DNA of 64,000 bases from CAVQBP01 sp963723205 (GTDB lineage Bacteria; Bacteroidota; Ignavibacteria; Ignavibacteriales; Ignavibacteriaceae): positions 124,001 through 188,000 of the forward strand of contig CAVRQC010000006.1 in the NCBI GenBank assembly GCA_963723205.1. The letters run 5' to 3'. The notes beneath the pieces are model-generated. The model was not told the origin of the DNA, ran no database searches, and worked only from the letters and a program-made list of their open reading frames with translations. This document shows positions 18,446-28,188 of the stretch, piece by piece. A program made the translations under genes and the position numbers. Position 1 is the stretch's first letter. Every line of letters starts with the position of its first letter.

Positions 18446-19087
18446 TTATTTTTTCAATAATTTAAAAGCATGAGCCCAGCTGTTGAATTTAGCTCCATAA
18501 TGAACCCACAGCATTGTCAAGGTTTCAAGCCAGATTGCTTCAGATAAATCTCCCATGTCAATTATACTTGTCCATCCAAGTTGTTTTGTTAACAATGTTA
18601 CCTTTTCTTTTGCTTCTTTATCGTTCCCGGCAATAAAAAAATCGGGAACTCCCTCTTCATATTTCGGATTAATCATTGTATATGCATTAACTGTATTAAA
18701 TGCTTTAACTACTTTAGCATCCGGAAGCCACATTTGAACATGCTGAGCACCGGAATTATCAAATGGGACAGCAATTTTAGGAGGCATCCCCCCGGAGAAA
18801 TCCAGAGGATTAGTTACATCAATCAAAATTTTACCGGAAAAATTTTCTTTGCCGGCGAGATTTATCGCGTTTTCTGTACCCGACCATGCAGTAGCAAGTA
18901 TTATAATTTCTCCGAATTTTGCTGCTTCTTCATTGCTTCCAGTAGAAGCTTTTGCATCGGCATTTTTTTGCCAATCATTTAATTTTGATTTGTCGCGCGT
19001 TCCAATCTTTACTTCAGTACCGATCCTGGTAAATCCTATGCCTAATTGCTGACCTACTGTCCCTGAACCAATTATTCCGATTTTCAT
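18446..19087 (-). CDS. NADPH-dependent F420 reductase-like oxidoreductase
   Basis: A 213-residue Rossmann protein beginning KIGIIGSGTVGQQLGIGFTR, the dinucleotide-binding motif. KIGTRDKSK follows at the second strand, where a basic residue favours NADP(H). The rest matches the single-domain F420-dependent NADP oxidoreductase family (ILIDVTNPLDFSGG, VVKAFNTVNA). In organisms without F420, members are probably NADP-linked reductases of unknown substrate. A strong AAGGAGAG ribosome site precedes the ATG. It stands alone on the minus strand. Confidence 0.85.
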   Translation of the reverse strand: MKIGIIGSGTVGQQLGIGFTRIGTEVKIGTRDKSKLNDWQKNADAKASTGSNEEAAKFGEIIILATAWSGTENAINLAGKENFSGKILIDVTNPLDFSGGMPPKIAVPFDNSGAQHVQMWLPDAKVVKAFNTVNAYTMINPKYEEGVPDFFIAGNDKEAKEKVTLLTKQLGWTSIIDMGDLSEAIWLETLTMLWVHYGAKFNSWAHAFKLLKK

Positions 19088-19277
19088 TATAGCTCTCCTT
19101 AAAATTTTTATTCCGCTTTAAACTGACAGCAATAATAATATAACATCAGGTAATTTTATGTGTTTTAAATATCACGAAAAGCAGTAATGAACCATTTTAA
19201 GAAAGAATTTGAGAAGAAATTAATGTTCTTAAAAAGATAAAAAATCTTTTTACATTAGGCGGGTTTTAGTTGCAGTT

Positions 19278-19466
19278 TTAGTTAATTGAATATCTTTGAT
19301 TCTTTTTTTTGCTTAAGAATACAGTCTTTTCAGAATCGTCTGATTTTTCATTCACTTCGTCTTGAATTTTCATTCTATTCAATTCTTTTAAATCATCAAA
19401 CTCAAAAATATTCCGGGCATCAAAATCATCAATATTTTTATTGTAACTTTCAAATTCTCTTTCCAT
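19278..19466 (-). CDS. Small acidic hypothetical protein, 62 aa
   Basis: A minus-strand frame with ATG (complement 19464-19466) preceded by GAGG at a suitable distance gives 62 highly charged residues (EREFESYNKNIDDFDARN...). There are no hydrophobic segments, and it is rich in Asp, Glu and Lys, so possibly disordered. No family is recognised. It is supported only by the ribosome site, plausible composition and an otherwise empty interval. Confidence 0.35.
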   Translation of the reverse strand: MEREFESYNKNIDDFDARNIFEFDDLKELNRMKIQDEVNEKSDDSEKTVFLSKKKNQRYSIN

Positions 19467-19677
19467 GTCCATCCTCAACCGATTTTTGATTTTCTATATA
19501 ATTACTATATTAAATAGTTTCAAAAAGAGTACCAATCACAATATTGTTGAATCAGGGAGAATTAGTGCAAAAAATTAGTACTTAAAATTTCGTTCAAAAA
19601 CGAAAATTATTTTTCAAAATTTTACCTAGTTTTAGTATGTTTTTAATTAATTGTTTTAAAAATTAAACAGGTATTAT

Positions 19678-21723
19678 ATGTTCACTAATTCAAAAATTTT
19701 TATAATTATTTTTATAGGAACCGCATTTATCTTGTCTTCATGTTCTTCAAAGGAAAATGCAAAAAAAGATAATGGATTTCCTTTATCTAATATAGATTCA
19801 TCTGCAAATCCATCAAATGATTTTTATCAATATGCTGTGGGAAACTGGATAAAAAATAATCCCATACCTAAAGAGTATAGCATGTGGGGAACTTTCGCTG
19901 TATTAGCTGAAAAGAATTATAAAATTCTGCATAAAATCCTTGATGATGCTGCCAATAATAAAGAGACGGCAAAAGGAAGTATTCAGCAAAAAATCGGAGA
20001 TTTCTATTTTACCGGAATGGATACATTACAAATTGAGACTGACGGTATAAAACCAATAGAAGCCGAATTAAATAAGATTAATGAAATTAAAACCAAAAAA
20101 GATCTTTTGGATGAAATTGTTTACCAGCATGTTCATTTAGGTGCACCTTTATTTGGCTTTGGTTCCGGAATAGACGCTAAAAACAGCAAAATGGAAATTG
20201 CTCAGCTTGTTCAGGGAGGAATTGGACTGCCGGACAAAGATTATTATCTGAATAAAGATAGCTATTCAAAAGAAGTGAGAGAGAAATATATAAACCATTT
20301 AACAAATATGTTCAAGTTAATTGGTGAAAAAGAATCATCTGCAAAGAAAGATGCTTCTATTGTAATGAATATTGAAACCCGGCTTGCAAAAGCATCAATG
20401 TCTAAAGTAGAAAGAAGAGATCCTAACAAAACTTATCATAAAATGAACCTGGTAAAATTGGAACAATTATCTCCCGGTTTTTACTGGGGTGATTATTTTA
20501 AAAAAGTCGGTATACCAAGCCTGGACAGCTTGAACGTTGAACAGCCTGACTTTTTTAAGGAAGTAAGCAAACTTGTAAAAGAAATTCCTATTGATAATTG
20601 GAAACCCTATTTAAAATGGAACCTGGTACATTCATCTGCAAATTATCTTGATTCAAATTTTGTAAATGAGCATTTCAATTTCTATGGAAAATTTTTATAC
20701 GGATCGAAAGTACTTCAGCCAAGATGGAAAAGAGTTTTGTTTAGAGCAGATGATGCAATTGGAGAATTACTAGGGCAGCTTTATGTAAAAGAAGTATTTC
20801 CGCCGGAAGCAAAAGCACGAGCTTTGAAAATTGTTAAAAATCTCCTGGAAGCAATGGGTGAAAGAATTAACAATCTTGACTGGATGAGTCCTGATACAAA
20901 GAAACAAGCATTGCATAAGCTTGATTTATTCACAGTTAAAATCGGATATCCTGATAAATGGATAGACTATAAGCCATTGGATATCGAAAGAGATTCATAT
21001 TATGCAAATGCAATCCGCTGTGCGGAATTTAATTTTAACAGGGATATAAAGAAAATTGATAAGCCTGTTGATCCGACTGAATGGGAAATGAATCCCCAAA
21101 CTGTAAATGCATATTACGAACCTTTGAGAAATGAGATTGTATTTCCTGCTGCAATTCTCCAGCCTCCTTTCTTTAACCAAAATGCAGATGATGCGATTAA
21201 TTACGGAGCTATGGGTGCTGTTATCGGACATGAGATAACCCACGGTTTCGATGATGAAGGAAGGCAATATGATGCCAGCGGAAATGTTAAAGACTGGTGG
21301 ACAAAAGAAGACGAGACTAAATTTAATGAGCATGCAAAAAAAATTATCGAACAGTTTGATTCATATATTCCTGTCGATACTATGCATGTAAATGGTAAAC
21401 TTACCGAGGGTGAAAACATTGCCGACCTTGGAGGTTTAAATGTTTCTTTTACAGCTTTCAAAAAAACCGACGAATATAAAAGCCAGGAAAAGATAGATGG
21501 ATTTACTCCCAATCAGAGATTTTTCCTTGCATGGGCACAGGTTTGGGAAAGTAATACTCGGCCTCAGACTGCTAAACTTTTAATTAAAACTGATCCGCAT
21601 TCGCCGGACAGATTCAGAGTTAACGGCCCGTTCAGCAATATGCCAGAATTCTGGCAGGCTTTTAATGTAAAAAAAGGTGAACCGATGAGGGCTCCGGATA
21701 ATAAACTTGTAAAAATCTGGTAG
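19678..21723 (+). CDS. M13 family (neprilysin-like) metallopeptidase, lipoprotein
   Basis: A 681-residue zinc peptidase with a lipoprotein signal ending SSCSS near residues 20-24, so membrane-anchored in the periplasm or at the surface. It shows the N-terminal M13 domain (DFYQYAVGNWIKNNPIP, about 49-65) and the catalytic domain with GHEITHGFDDEGR (H518, E519, H522) and third ligand E579 in ENIADLGG. The C-terminal DRFRVNGPFSNMPEF is also a family landmark. All catalytic residues are present. Expected to cleave oligopeptides on the amino side of hydrophobic residues. A strong hairpin terminator follows directly. Confidence 0.93.
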   Translation: MFTNSKIFIIIFIGTAFILSSCSSKENAKKDNGFPLSNIDSSANPSNDFYQYAVGNWIKNNPIPKEYSMWGTFAVLAEKNYKILHKILDDAANNKETAKGSIQQKIGDFYFTGMDTLQIETDGIKPIEAELNKINEIKTKKDLLDEIVYQHVHLGAPLFGFGSGIDAKNSKMEIAQLVQGGIGLPDKDYYLNKDSYSKEVREKYINHLTNMFKLIGEKESSAKKDASIVMNIETRLAKASMSKVERRDPNKTYHKMNLVKLEQLSPGFYWGDYFKKVGIPSLDSLNVEQPDFFKEVSKLVKEIPIDNWKPYLKWNLVHSSANYLDSNFVNEHFNFYGKFLYGSKVLQPRWKRVLFRADDAIGELLGQLYVKEVFPPEAKARALKIVKNLLEAMGERINNLDWMSPDTKKQALHKLDLFTVKIGYPDKWIDYKPLDIERDSYYANAIRCAEFNFNRDIKKIDKPVDPTEWEMNPQTVNAYYEPLRNEIVFPAAILQPPFFNQNADDAINYGAMGAVIGHEITHGFDDEGRQYDASGNVKDWWTKEDETKFNEHAKKIIEQFDSYIPVDTMHVNGKLTEGENIADLGGLNVSFTAFKKTDEYKSQEKIDGFTPNQRFFLAWAQVWESNTRPQTAKLLIKTDPHSPDRFRVNGPFSNMPEFWQAFNVKKGEPMRAPDNKLVKIW

Positions 21724-21735
21724 TAATAAATTTTA

Positions 21736-21777
21736 ATTATAGGGGCGAATTGCCAATTCGTCCCTATAATTTTTTTT
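21736..21777 (+). terminator. Rho-independent terminator / GGGGCGAATTG palindrome
   Basis: A 17-bp stem (arms 21736-21752 and 21754-21770, one G:T pair) with a single-base centre, followed by a T-run. It lies 12 bp after the M13 stop and fits an intrinsic terminator. The GGGGCGAATTG core also resembles dispersed intergenic palindromes, so it may be a repeat used as terminator. Confidence 0.8.
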
Positions 21778-21856
21778 GAAAAATATTAAATGAAATTCTT
21801 TGAGGAACAACGCACAGCAAACTATAGACTAAAACCAACAAACCATTAACTTTAAC

Positions 21857-22987
21857 TCAATACCATTTAAATAACTTCAAACCAATAGCAAAGAATAAAA
21901 TCCCCATTCCAAGCAAAATAAAAAATGGTAAAGCAACATCACTAAAGCCTGCCCCTTCAATAAAAATACTTCTAATTGAATCGGCAAGCATTGTAAGGGG
22001 TATAATTTTAATGAATGGAATTGACCAATCAGGAAAATGCTGATAACTGAAAAAAATACCTGAAAGTACAAACATAGGAGTAGTAACTGCACTTATAATT
22101 CCGTTTCCAACCTCGGGATTGGCAGTCCGGCATGCAATGAGAGCTGCCATACCGGCAAAATTTATATTACCGGCAACGAATATAAGAAACAAAGCTGCAA
22201 TATTTCCCTGAATAGTTATACCGAATACTAAATTAGCAAAAATAAAAAGGAGTAAAGATTCAATAAAATTCATTATTGTTCTTACAGACATAAAAGAAAC
22301 CAGGAAATAAGATTTCTTCATCGGGGTAGCAATCATTCTCCTTAATAATTTTTTTGATCTTTTTTCGATAAGAGTGTAGCCAAGCCCCCAGATAGACGAC
22401 ATAAGAATTCCCAGCGCCATTAATCCGGGAATAAGGAAATCAATATACCGTGTTCCTTTTAATGTAAGAGGTTCGATACTTGCATTATTCTCTTTCAGAG
22501 GTTTGCTGCCTCCAAGTATTTGGGAAAGTCTTAGATAGTTAAGCTGAGCATCGGGTCCGGAAGGATCGAAATGATATTTAAGAGCTCCACCCGAATCTTC
22601 AACTACCAGATTAATTTCACCTTTTTTAAGAAGCTTGTCTGCATCTTTCCAATTCATTTCCTGAAAAATATAAACTGTATTGCCGAGTTTTTTATTTTTT
22701 ATTTCAAGACGATATTCGGGAGAATTATTATTATGATCGGTCCTCTCGCTGTATTTATTCAGAAATGAAATAATTGAATCAGTGCTGTCAGGCATGTTAG
22801 TTTTATTTTCAATCAAACCAATCCTGGCAGTAGTTACGGATTTTTGAGTAAAGGCAATGCCTAATCCCAAGGCCATAAGGATAGGAAAAACAATCCCCCA
22901 GAAAAGTACCGCCGGTTCGCGCATTAATTCTTTTGCATGCGCAATCACTAAGGCTTTAATCTGTCCAGATTTAAATGATTTATTCAT
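21857..22987 (-). CDS. ABC-2 type exporter permease
   Basis: A 376-residue ABC-2 permease. It has an N-terminal membrane helix (about 20-40), a large extracytoplasmic domain (about 45-180) and five C-terminal membrane helices, as in YhfQ/YbhR-like drug or polysaccharide exporters. The start is the ATG with complement 22985-22987: it overlaps the last codon and stop of the ATPase gene (stop complement 22980-22982) by 8 bases, so the two are translationally coupled. Together they form a complete exporter half-set. The substrate is unknown. Confidence 0.87.
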   Translation of the reverse strand: MNKSFKSGQIKALVIAHAKELMREPAVLFWGIVFPILMALGLGIAFTQKSVTTARIGLIENKTNMPDSTDSIISFLNKYSERTDHNNNSPEYRLEIKNKKLGNTVYIFQEMNWKDADKLLKKGEINLVVEDSGGALKYHFDPSGPDAQLNYLRLSQILGGSKPLKENNASIEPLTLKGTRYIDFLIPGLMALGILMSSIWGLGYTLIEKRSKKLLRRMIATPMKKSYFLVSFMSVRTIMNFIESLLLFIFANLVFGITIQGNIAALFLIFVAGNINFAGMAALIACRTANPEVGNGIISAVTTPMFVLSGIFFSYQHFPDWSIPFIKIIPLTMLADSIRSIFIEGAGFSDVALPFFILLGMGILFFAIGLKLFKWY

Positions 22988-23921
22988 TAAGATGTCTTCC
23001 CGCAAGATTAATAAAAAGATCATCTAATGTTTTTCTTCGGCTTTCAAAACTATTTAGCTTAAGATTTTTTTCTCTTAAGAAATTGAGAAAACCGGGGAGA
23101 TTGGATTCAATATCTTTTATAATAAGAAGTCCTTTGTTTTTTACCGGATCCCATTCAATATTAAAAGTAGAATGTTTAAATAATTGCTCCGGATTTGCAG
23201 AACTTTCAAGTGTAAATTCAATATAATGCTCTTCACCTTCATTAAGGAGTTCGGTTAAAGTTCCTTCCTTGAGAATCTTTCCAAAATCCATAACTACAAT
23301 ATAATCGCATAGTTGCTCAGCTTCTTCCATATAGTGAGTAGTCAATATCAATGAGGTTTGTGATTTTTCTTTAAGTTCTGTAAGTATCGACCAAATTTCT
23401 CTTCTTGCGTTTGGATCCAACCCCGTTGTAGGTTCATCGAGAAGCAATATTTTAGGATTGTTAAGCAAAGCAATTCCCAGGGCAAGTTTTTGTCTTTGTC
23501 CTCCGGATAAATTTACCGTATAAGATTTCTTTTTTTCTTCCAGATCAATAAGGTTTATAATTTGATCAACTCTGTCCTTCTTTAATTCATAAAAACTTGC
23601 AAACATATTTAATGTTTCTTTAACAGTTAACTTATCAACAAATCTTGTTTCCTGGAGCGAGAGACCGATTGCATTATGAACTTCATCTTCATTCCCTTTC
23701 CAGTGTTTATTCAGGATTAGAATTTCTCCTTTATCCGGTTTCTGAATTCCTTCTATCATTTCAACAAGAGTTGTTTTACCGGCTCCGTTTGGCCCCAGTA
23801 ATGCAATGAATTGTCCCTTGTGAATTTTCAGGCTAATTCCTTTAACAGCATCAACTGTTTTATAAGACTTATAAACATCTTTTACTTCAACAACGAAGTC
23901 ATTATCAGTAAATTGGACCAT
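22980..23921 (-). CDS. ABC transporter ATP-binding protein
   Basis: A 313-residue ATPase with Walker A GPNGAGKTT near residue 44, Q-loop in GLSLQET, signature LSGGQRQK near residue 141, Walker B KILLLDEPTTGLD and switch-H in LTTHYMEEAEQL. It has a C-terminal ~80-residue regulatory extension typical of the multidrug/DrrA-like branch. It energises the overlapping ABC-2 permease gene downstream. It starts at ATG 23921, and the pair is probably transcribed from the 100-bp gap before the thioesterase gene. Confidence 0.92.
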   Translation of the reverse strand: MVQFTDNDFVVEVKDVYKSYKTVDAVKGISLKIHKGQFIALLGPNGAGKTTLVEMIEGIQKPDKGEILILNKHWKGNEDEVHNAIGLSLQETRFVDKLTVKETLNMFASFYELKKDRVDQIINLIDLEEKKKSYTVNLSGGQRQKLALGIALLNNPKILLLDEPTTGLDPNARREIWSILTELKEKSQTSLILTTHYMEEAEQLCDYIVVMDFGKILKEGTLTELLNEGEEHYIEFTLESSANPEQLFKHSTFNIEWDPVKNKGLLIIKDIESNLPGFLNFLREKNLKLNSFESRRKTLDDLFINLAGRHLNE

Positions 23922-24024
23922 TGCCTTGCATTAGAAATTTAAATGGGATTTTTAAAGAAATGCTGAAACTTAATACTTACTTTCTAAAGAATAAAGAAAT
24001 CTTCAAATGAATTAACTTAGAAAT

Positions 24025-24756
24025 TTATTGCTGCCAGTTTGTTTCAAGTATGCATAAAACAGAATCACCGGAAGATATTTGATGAATACATTTTATTTTT
24101 TCTGCTTCCTTTGGAATTTCAATTGAAGAAATGACAATATTACCATACTTGGTTTCTTTTTTATAGTTAACCTTCAAATGGTTCATACTATAATTATTTA
24201 TTATATTTTGCGGGACCATTTCCAGCGCCCACTCAATATATTTTATGTTATTCACATGATGATTTGAATCGATATCAACGTAGCGGACATCGAATTCCTT
24301 TTCAGAATCAATTTTTGATATTTTATTTATGTCACCGAATTCCAATTCGATCATCTTATTCTTATCGACACCATATCCTTCAAAAATATCATCAGTTATC
24401 CTGGTCGGCCTTTTTGTATCAGTGTTAAGAAAAAGCCACATCGAATTAGCTGTAACAATTTTATTCCCGTTTAAATCAAGTATATCGAAATACCTGAATG
24501 CATGGAAACCTTTTAAATGAGACGGTTCGGTTCTTACTTGTATTGTCTCTTTAAATTCGGGATATCTTTTTATTTTTACATCCCACTTGTAAAGTACCCA
24601 CCCAACATGATGCTGGGTATAATATTCAATTCCCCGTTTTACATATTCACTATGCAGAATTGCGATATCTTCAAAATATCTGAGGAAACTAAATATTGAA
24701 GCTTTCTGTTTTAAATCAACATCATAATAATGAATAAAATAATTTTGCTCGTACAT
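24025..24756 (-). CDS. Acyl-ACP thioesterase (hotdog fold)
   Basis: A 243-residue protein with two hotdog halves. The first starts HYYDVDLKQKASIFSFLRYF. The second contains RYVDIDSNHHVNNIKYIEWA near residues 153-172, the D-x-N-x-H-V-N-N motif that carries the catalytic residues of plant-type FatA and bacterial acyl-ACP thioesterases. NSMWLFLNTDTKRPTRI is the end of the first half. It would release fatty acids from acyl carrier protein in the cytoplasm. Length matches the family. It is separate from the neighbouring genes by short gaps. Confidence 0.88.
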   Translation of the reverse strand: MYEQNYFIHYYDVDLKQKASIFSFLRYFEDIAILHSEYVKRGIEYYTQHHVGWVLYKWDVKIKRYPEFKETIQVRTEPSHLKGFHAFRYFDILDLNGNKIVTANSMWLFLNTDTKRPTRITDDIFEGYGVDKNKMIELEFGDINKISKIDSEKEFDVRYVDIDSNHHVNNIKYIEWALEMVPQNIINNYSMNHLKVNYKKETKYGNIVISSIEIPKEAEKIKCIHQISSGDSVLCILETNWQQ

Positions 24757-24789
24757 ATTATTAGTTAAAATTCCCCAGACTTTTTCAAT

Positions 24790-25242
24790 TTATTTCATAA
24801 TATACTTTTTTATAACAAGGTACTTTAAATCCGTATCACCAGCATTCCTGATTCCATGTTCAACATAAGAAGGACAATACAAGCTTGTCATCGGACCGAC
24901 AACTTTTCTATGACCGTTCAGGTAAAATTCAGCCTTCCCTTCAAGTACGAAAAAGAATTCGTCTTCTGCATGTTTATGCGGCGGATGAGTGGCTTCATGC
25001 GGTCTAACTACACTAAGCTTTATTGTTCTGCCGTCAAGAAAATTCTTATCTGCAAACCAGTATAAATAACCTGATTTAGTTTTTTCTGCTTTATCCATTG
25101 AAAAAGTATTAACACAATTATCCAATGTATAATTTAAAGTGTCGCCAACAGGTTGATTATCATCAGATGTTTGAGCAAAAATTTCAGCAGTTAGAAATAA
25201 TGATAAGCCTATAAGCCAGTAAATGATTAAATGTTTTTTCAT
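24790..25242 (-). CDS. Secreted cupin-domain protein
   Basis: A 150-residue protein with a clear signal peptide (about 5-23, ending near EIFAQ). It has a single cupin barrel with the first motif HPPHKHAEDEFFFVLEGKAE (two or three His and a Glu for metal binding) and a second motif around VEHGIRNAGD. Small secreted cupins may bind a metal and a carboxylic or sugar ligand; no activity can be assigned. It is 33 bp after the thioesterase in map order and on the same strand. Confidence 0.82.
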   Translation of the reverse strand: MKKHLIIYWLIGLSLFLTAEIFAQTSDDNQPVGDTLNYTLDNCVNTFSMDKAEKTKSGYLYWFADKNFLDGRTIKLSVVRPHEATHPPHKHAEDEFFFVLEGKAEFYLNGHRKVVGPMTSLYCPSYVEHGIRNAGDTDLKYLVIKKYIMK

Positions 25243-25277
25243 AAGATTCTCGCTTTAATAAATATCGGTATGATTTT

Positions 25278-25661
25278 TTAAATCATAGGTTTTCCTCTTT
25301 TACAAAGCTGAAGTGGTATACCAAAAGGGTCGCGAAGCATAATTAAATGAGATCCGTCATCCATTTTTATTTCTTCTTCAAATGTTGCACCCACAGAGAT
25401 CAATTTATCTTTAATTTTTATAGGATCATCAACAGTAAGTGCAAAATGAAATTCCAGAGGATTCTGCTTTTCATATTCAGGAATCCTTGCCGTAGTGTTG
25501 GAATATATTTCCATCATAACTTTACCGGCTTTATCTGTTAAAAACCTGGTAAACGGGTATTTATCCATCGATTTTACTAATTTCATTTCACAATTATCAA
25601 CATACCACTGACTCATTTCGACCGGTTTGGAAACGTTTAATGCAAAATGTTCAAAATTCAT
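25278..25661 (-). CDS. VOC (glyoxalase-like) family protein
   Basis: A 127-residue VOC domain: FEHFALNVSKPVEMSQWYVD at the N-terminus, FHFALTVDD in the middle and LIMLRDPFGIPLQLCKRG at the end. A GGGAG ribosome site precedes the ATG. Probable metal ligands are the early His and a later Glu, but I cannot fix them exactly. It lies upstream of the secreted cupin on the same strand with a 35-bp gap, so the two may be co-expressed. Function unknown. Confidence 0.82.
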   Translation of the reverse strand: MNFEHFALNVSKPVEMSQWYVDNCEMKLVKSMDKYPFTRFLTDKAGKVMMEIYSNTTARIPEYEKQNPLEFHFALTVDDPIKIKDKLISVGATFEEEIKMDDGSHLIMLRDPFGIPLQLCKRGKPMI

Positions 25662-25877
25662 TTTTACTCCCTGATTATTTTCGTGAAATTATCTTTAAAA
25701 AAAGACGAGCCTTTAATATTTTATAAAGGATATCGGTAATATAAAACTGTTCTGTTGTATCTTCAAACTAAAGAAGAAAAATATTTTTTATTTATACAGC
25801 ACTTTATTTTTTCTTATAATTGATTATCTTACTGTTACTTCTTTCCTGAACTCTTTATTTGCTACCGAGGTATAATA

Positions 25878-27182
25878 ATGGATCAGACAAAACAACGCGA
25901 ATCCACTTTAAAACTACAGGAAGAAAATAAACGTCTTCGTACGGCGATTGAAGAACTTTCAGTGTTAAATGAAATTTCTACTGCGATATCTTCAACCCAG
26001 CCGCTCGAGCAAATAATTGATCTTATAGTTCGTAAATGTGTTAAGCATCTTAATGTAGAACAGGGAGCTGTAATGCTTTTGAATGAGAAAGATCAGGAAA
26101 AACCGTTCAGGACAATGATCCGTAAACAGGATTCGGTCTCAAATTACCTTCCCTACCGTTTAGATGCCCAGCTGACAGGCTGGATGCTGAAGAACAAAAC
26201 TCCTCTGCTTATAAATGATCTTAAAAAAGATTCAAGATTTAATTTTATGGTAAACAATGAATTCCCGATTCGTTCTTTATTAAGTGCTCCTATGAATGTA
26301 AAAGGAAAAATGATAGGACTCTTAACTGTATTTAATAAAAAAACAAATGTTGGTTTTTTAAATAATGACCAGAGATTACTGGGGATTATTTCTGCACAGT
26401 CTGCTCAAATAATTGAAAATGCACGATTATACCAGGAAGAGCAGGCCCTTATACATCTTCAGGAAGAAATGCGCCTTGCCTATGAAATCCAGGTTGATCT
26501 GCTTCCCAAGTTTCAGCCAAAGGTTTTGGGATATCAAATTGCAGGCAAGAGTATTCCCGCAAAAGATGTTGGGGGTGATTACTTTGATTTTATCCAGATA
26601 GATGAAGACAGGCTGACTTTTTGTATTGCCGATATTTCAGGCAAAGGTATCCCAGCAGCAATATTAATGGCAAATCTGCAAGCCTCTTTAAGAGGCCAGG
26701 CAAAGCTTGATAAATCATGTAAAGATTGCGTTTCTTTTACAAACGATATTTTATATCATAACACAGCTCCAAATAAATTCGCAACATTATTTTATGGAAT
26801 ATTAAATAATGTAACCCACGAAATCACTTATTGTAATGCCGGTCATAATGAACCTTTCCTCTTTTCAAAAGAAAATAATTTAACGAAATTATCCACCGGC
26901 GGTTTAGTTGCCGGAATTGTACCGTCCTATCCTTTTGAAGAAGCAACAATTTCCATGCTCCCGGGCGAGTTACTTATCCTCTTCTCCGACGGTATAACCG
27001 AAGCGATGAATGGTAATGAGGAAGAATTTGGCGAAGACAGGTTAATGGAAGTTATAGTAAATCATAGAACAGAATTACCAGAAAATTTGTTAGAAATTAT
27101 TTTTAAAGAAGTACAAAAATTCTGCGGTAACACTGCACAGATGGACGACATGACAATTGTTATTATCAAAAGACAAGAATAA
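25878..27182 (+). CDS. GAF-domain PP2C/SpoIIE-type serine phosphatase (RsbU-like)
   Basis: A 434-residue signalling protein. Residues 1-35 form a coiled coil, 40-180 a GAF sensor (LEQIIDLIVRKCVKHLNVEQ start) and 215-432 a SpoIIE phosphatase with metal-binding VGGDYFDF, ADISGKG and LFSDGITEAMN. It would dephosphorylate a STAS anti-sigma antagonist in a partner-switching pathway in response to a ligand or redox signal at the GAF domain. A STAS protein is encoded 3 kb downstream (30137), a plausible partner. A GAGGT site precedes the ATG. No anti-sigma kinase is seen in the window. Confidence 0.9.
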   Translation: MDQTKQRESTLKLQEENKRLRTAIEELSVLNEISTAISSTQPLEQIIDLIVRKCVKHLNVEQGAVMLLNEKDQEKPFRTMIRKQDSVSNYLPYRLDAQLTGWMLKNKTPLLINDLKKDSRFNFMVNNEFPIRSLLSAPMNVKGKMIGLLTVFNKKTNVGFLNNDQRLLGIISAQSAQIIENARLYQEEQALIHLQEEMRLAYEIQVDLLPKFQPKVLGYQIAGKSIPAKDVGGDYFDFIQIDEDRLTFCIADISGKGIPAAILMANLQASLRGQAKLDKSCKDCVSFTNDILYHNTAPNKFATLFYGILNNVTHEITYCNAGHNEPFLFSKENNLTKLSTGGLVAGIVPSYPFEEATISMLPGELLILFSDGITEAMNGNEEEFGEDRLMEVIVNHRTELPENLLEIIFKEVQKFCGNTAQMDDMTIVIIKRQE

Positions 27183-27312
27183 AAATTAATAATCGGTTGT
27201 AAGCAAACTAAAATTAAATAACATTAAGTAATAATTAGAAAAAATTACCAGCAATATCTCATTTCGGTTTTGCTTAATAGATTAAGTGATTACAACGGAA
27301 GGAGGAAATAAA

Positions 27313-28071
27313 ATGTTTATGCGTTTTTTACAATTAAAAATTGATACGCAGCATGGTGATAATTTTAAAGAATTTTATGAGAACACTGTCTACCCGAAAT
27401 TACAAAACATGCCGGGCTGCCTCTTTGCAGGTCTTATAAAAAGCGGATTAACAAACAGTGATTTTATCTCCCTAACCTTCTGGGAAACACTTACTCAGGC
27501 AGAAGATTATGAAAAGAAGGGAGTATTTCACCGTCTGATTGAACAAGCCAGACCTTTTTTATCTGAATCTACAGAATGGAAAATACACCTGTCAGATAAT
27601 ATTGAACTGCAGTATGCTCCTGTTTCGGAAGAACCTGTAATAAAAAAATACTCTGTAAAAGTTCAAAAAAATAACAATGAAAATTTGAATTTATCAAATT
27701 CTAAAATGTTTGTCAGAATAGTTTCCGTAAAAGTTCAGGAGGATAAACTTGATGAATTTAAAAAGGTTTATTCGGAGGAAATCATTCCTGAACTAAAATT
27801 GGTTAAAGGATGTCAAAATGCTTACTTAATTGAAAGTACGAATGAAGATGATGAATATATTTCATTAACTGTTTGGAACGATAAAGAAAGTGCGGATCAT
27901 TACGAATCGAGCGGCAAATTTACCCAGCTTGTGAATAAAATAAAACACACATTTTCTCAATTCTATTTATGGAAAATGGCCCTGGAAAAAGATTACAGTG
28001 CGAAAGTTAAAACTACAGAAGATTTAAAAATCGAACATTATAACTTAGTTACCGGTAAAAGCTTTATATAA
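27313..28071 (+). CDS. Tandem antibiotic biosynthesis monooxygenase (ABM)-like domain protein
   Basis: A 252-residue protein made of two copies of the ~95-residue dimeric alpha-beta barrel ABM fold: FMRFLQLKIDTQHGDNFKEF (about 2-21) and FVRIVSVKVQEDKLDEFKKV (about 131-150). Each has an ISLTFWET/ISLTVWND strand. ABM proteins include quinol monooxygenases, haem oxygenases and simple sensors; tandem forms act like a built-in dimer. The start is ATG 27313, which has a GGAGG site. The gene lies 130 bp after the RsbU-like phosphatase and may belong to the same regulon. Confidence 0.82.
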   Translation: MFMRFLQLKIDTQHGDNFKEFYENTVYPKLQNMPGCLFAGLIKSGLTNSDFISLTFWETLTQAEDYEKKGVFHRLIEQARPFLSESTEWKIHLSDNIELQYAPVSEEPVIKKYSVKVQKNNNENLNLSNSKMFVRIVSVKVQEDKLDEFKKVYSEEIIPELKLVKGCQNAYLIESTNEDDEYISLTVWNDKESADHYESSGKFTQLVNKIKHTFSQFYLWKMALEKDYSAKVKTTEDLKIEHYNLVTGKSFI

Positions 28072-28188
28072 GAAATGAAATAGTGAAAAAGAGTTAAATT
28101 AAACTGAAACTTGTTATTTTATTACCAACCCAAACAGAGTTTTTATAAAAGATTAAGAACTTCCATTTTATAACACCTGGAGTTACTA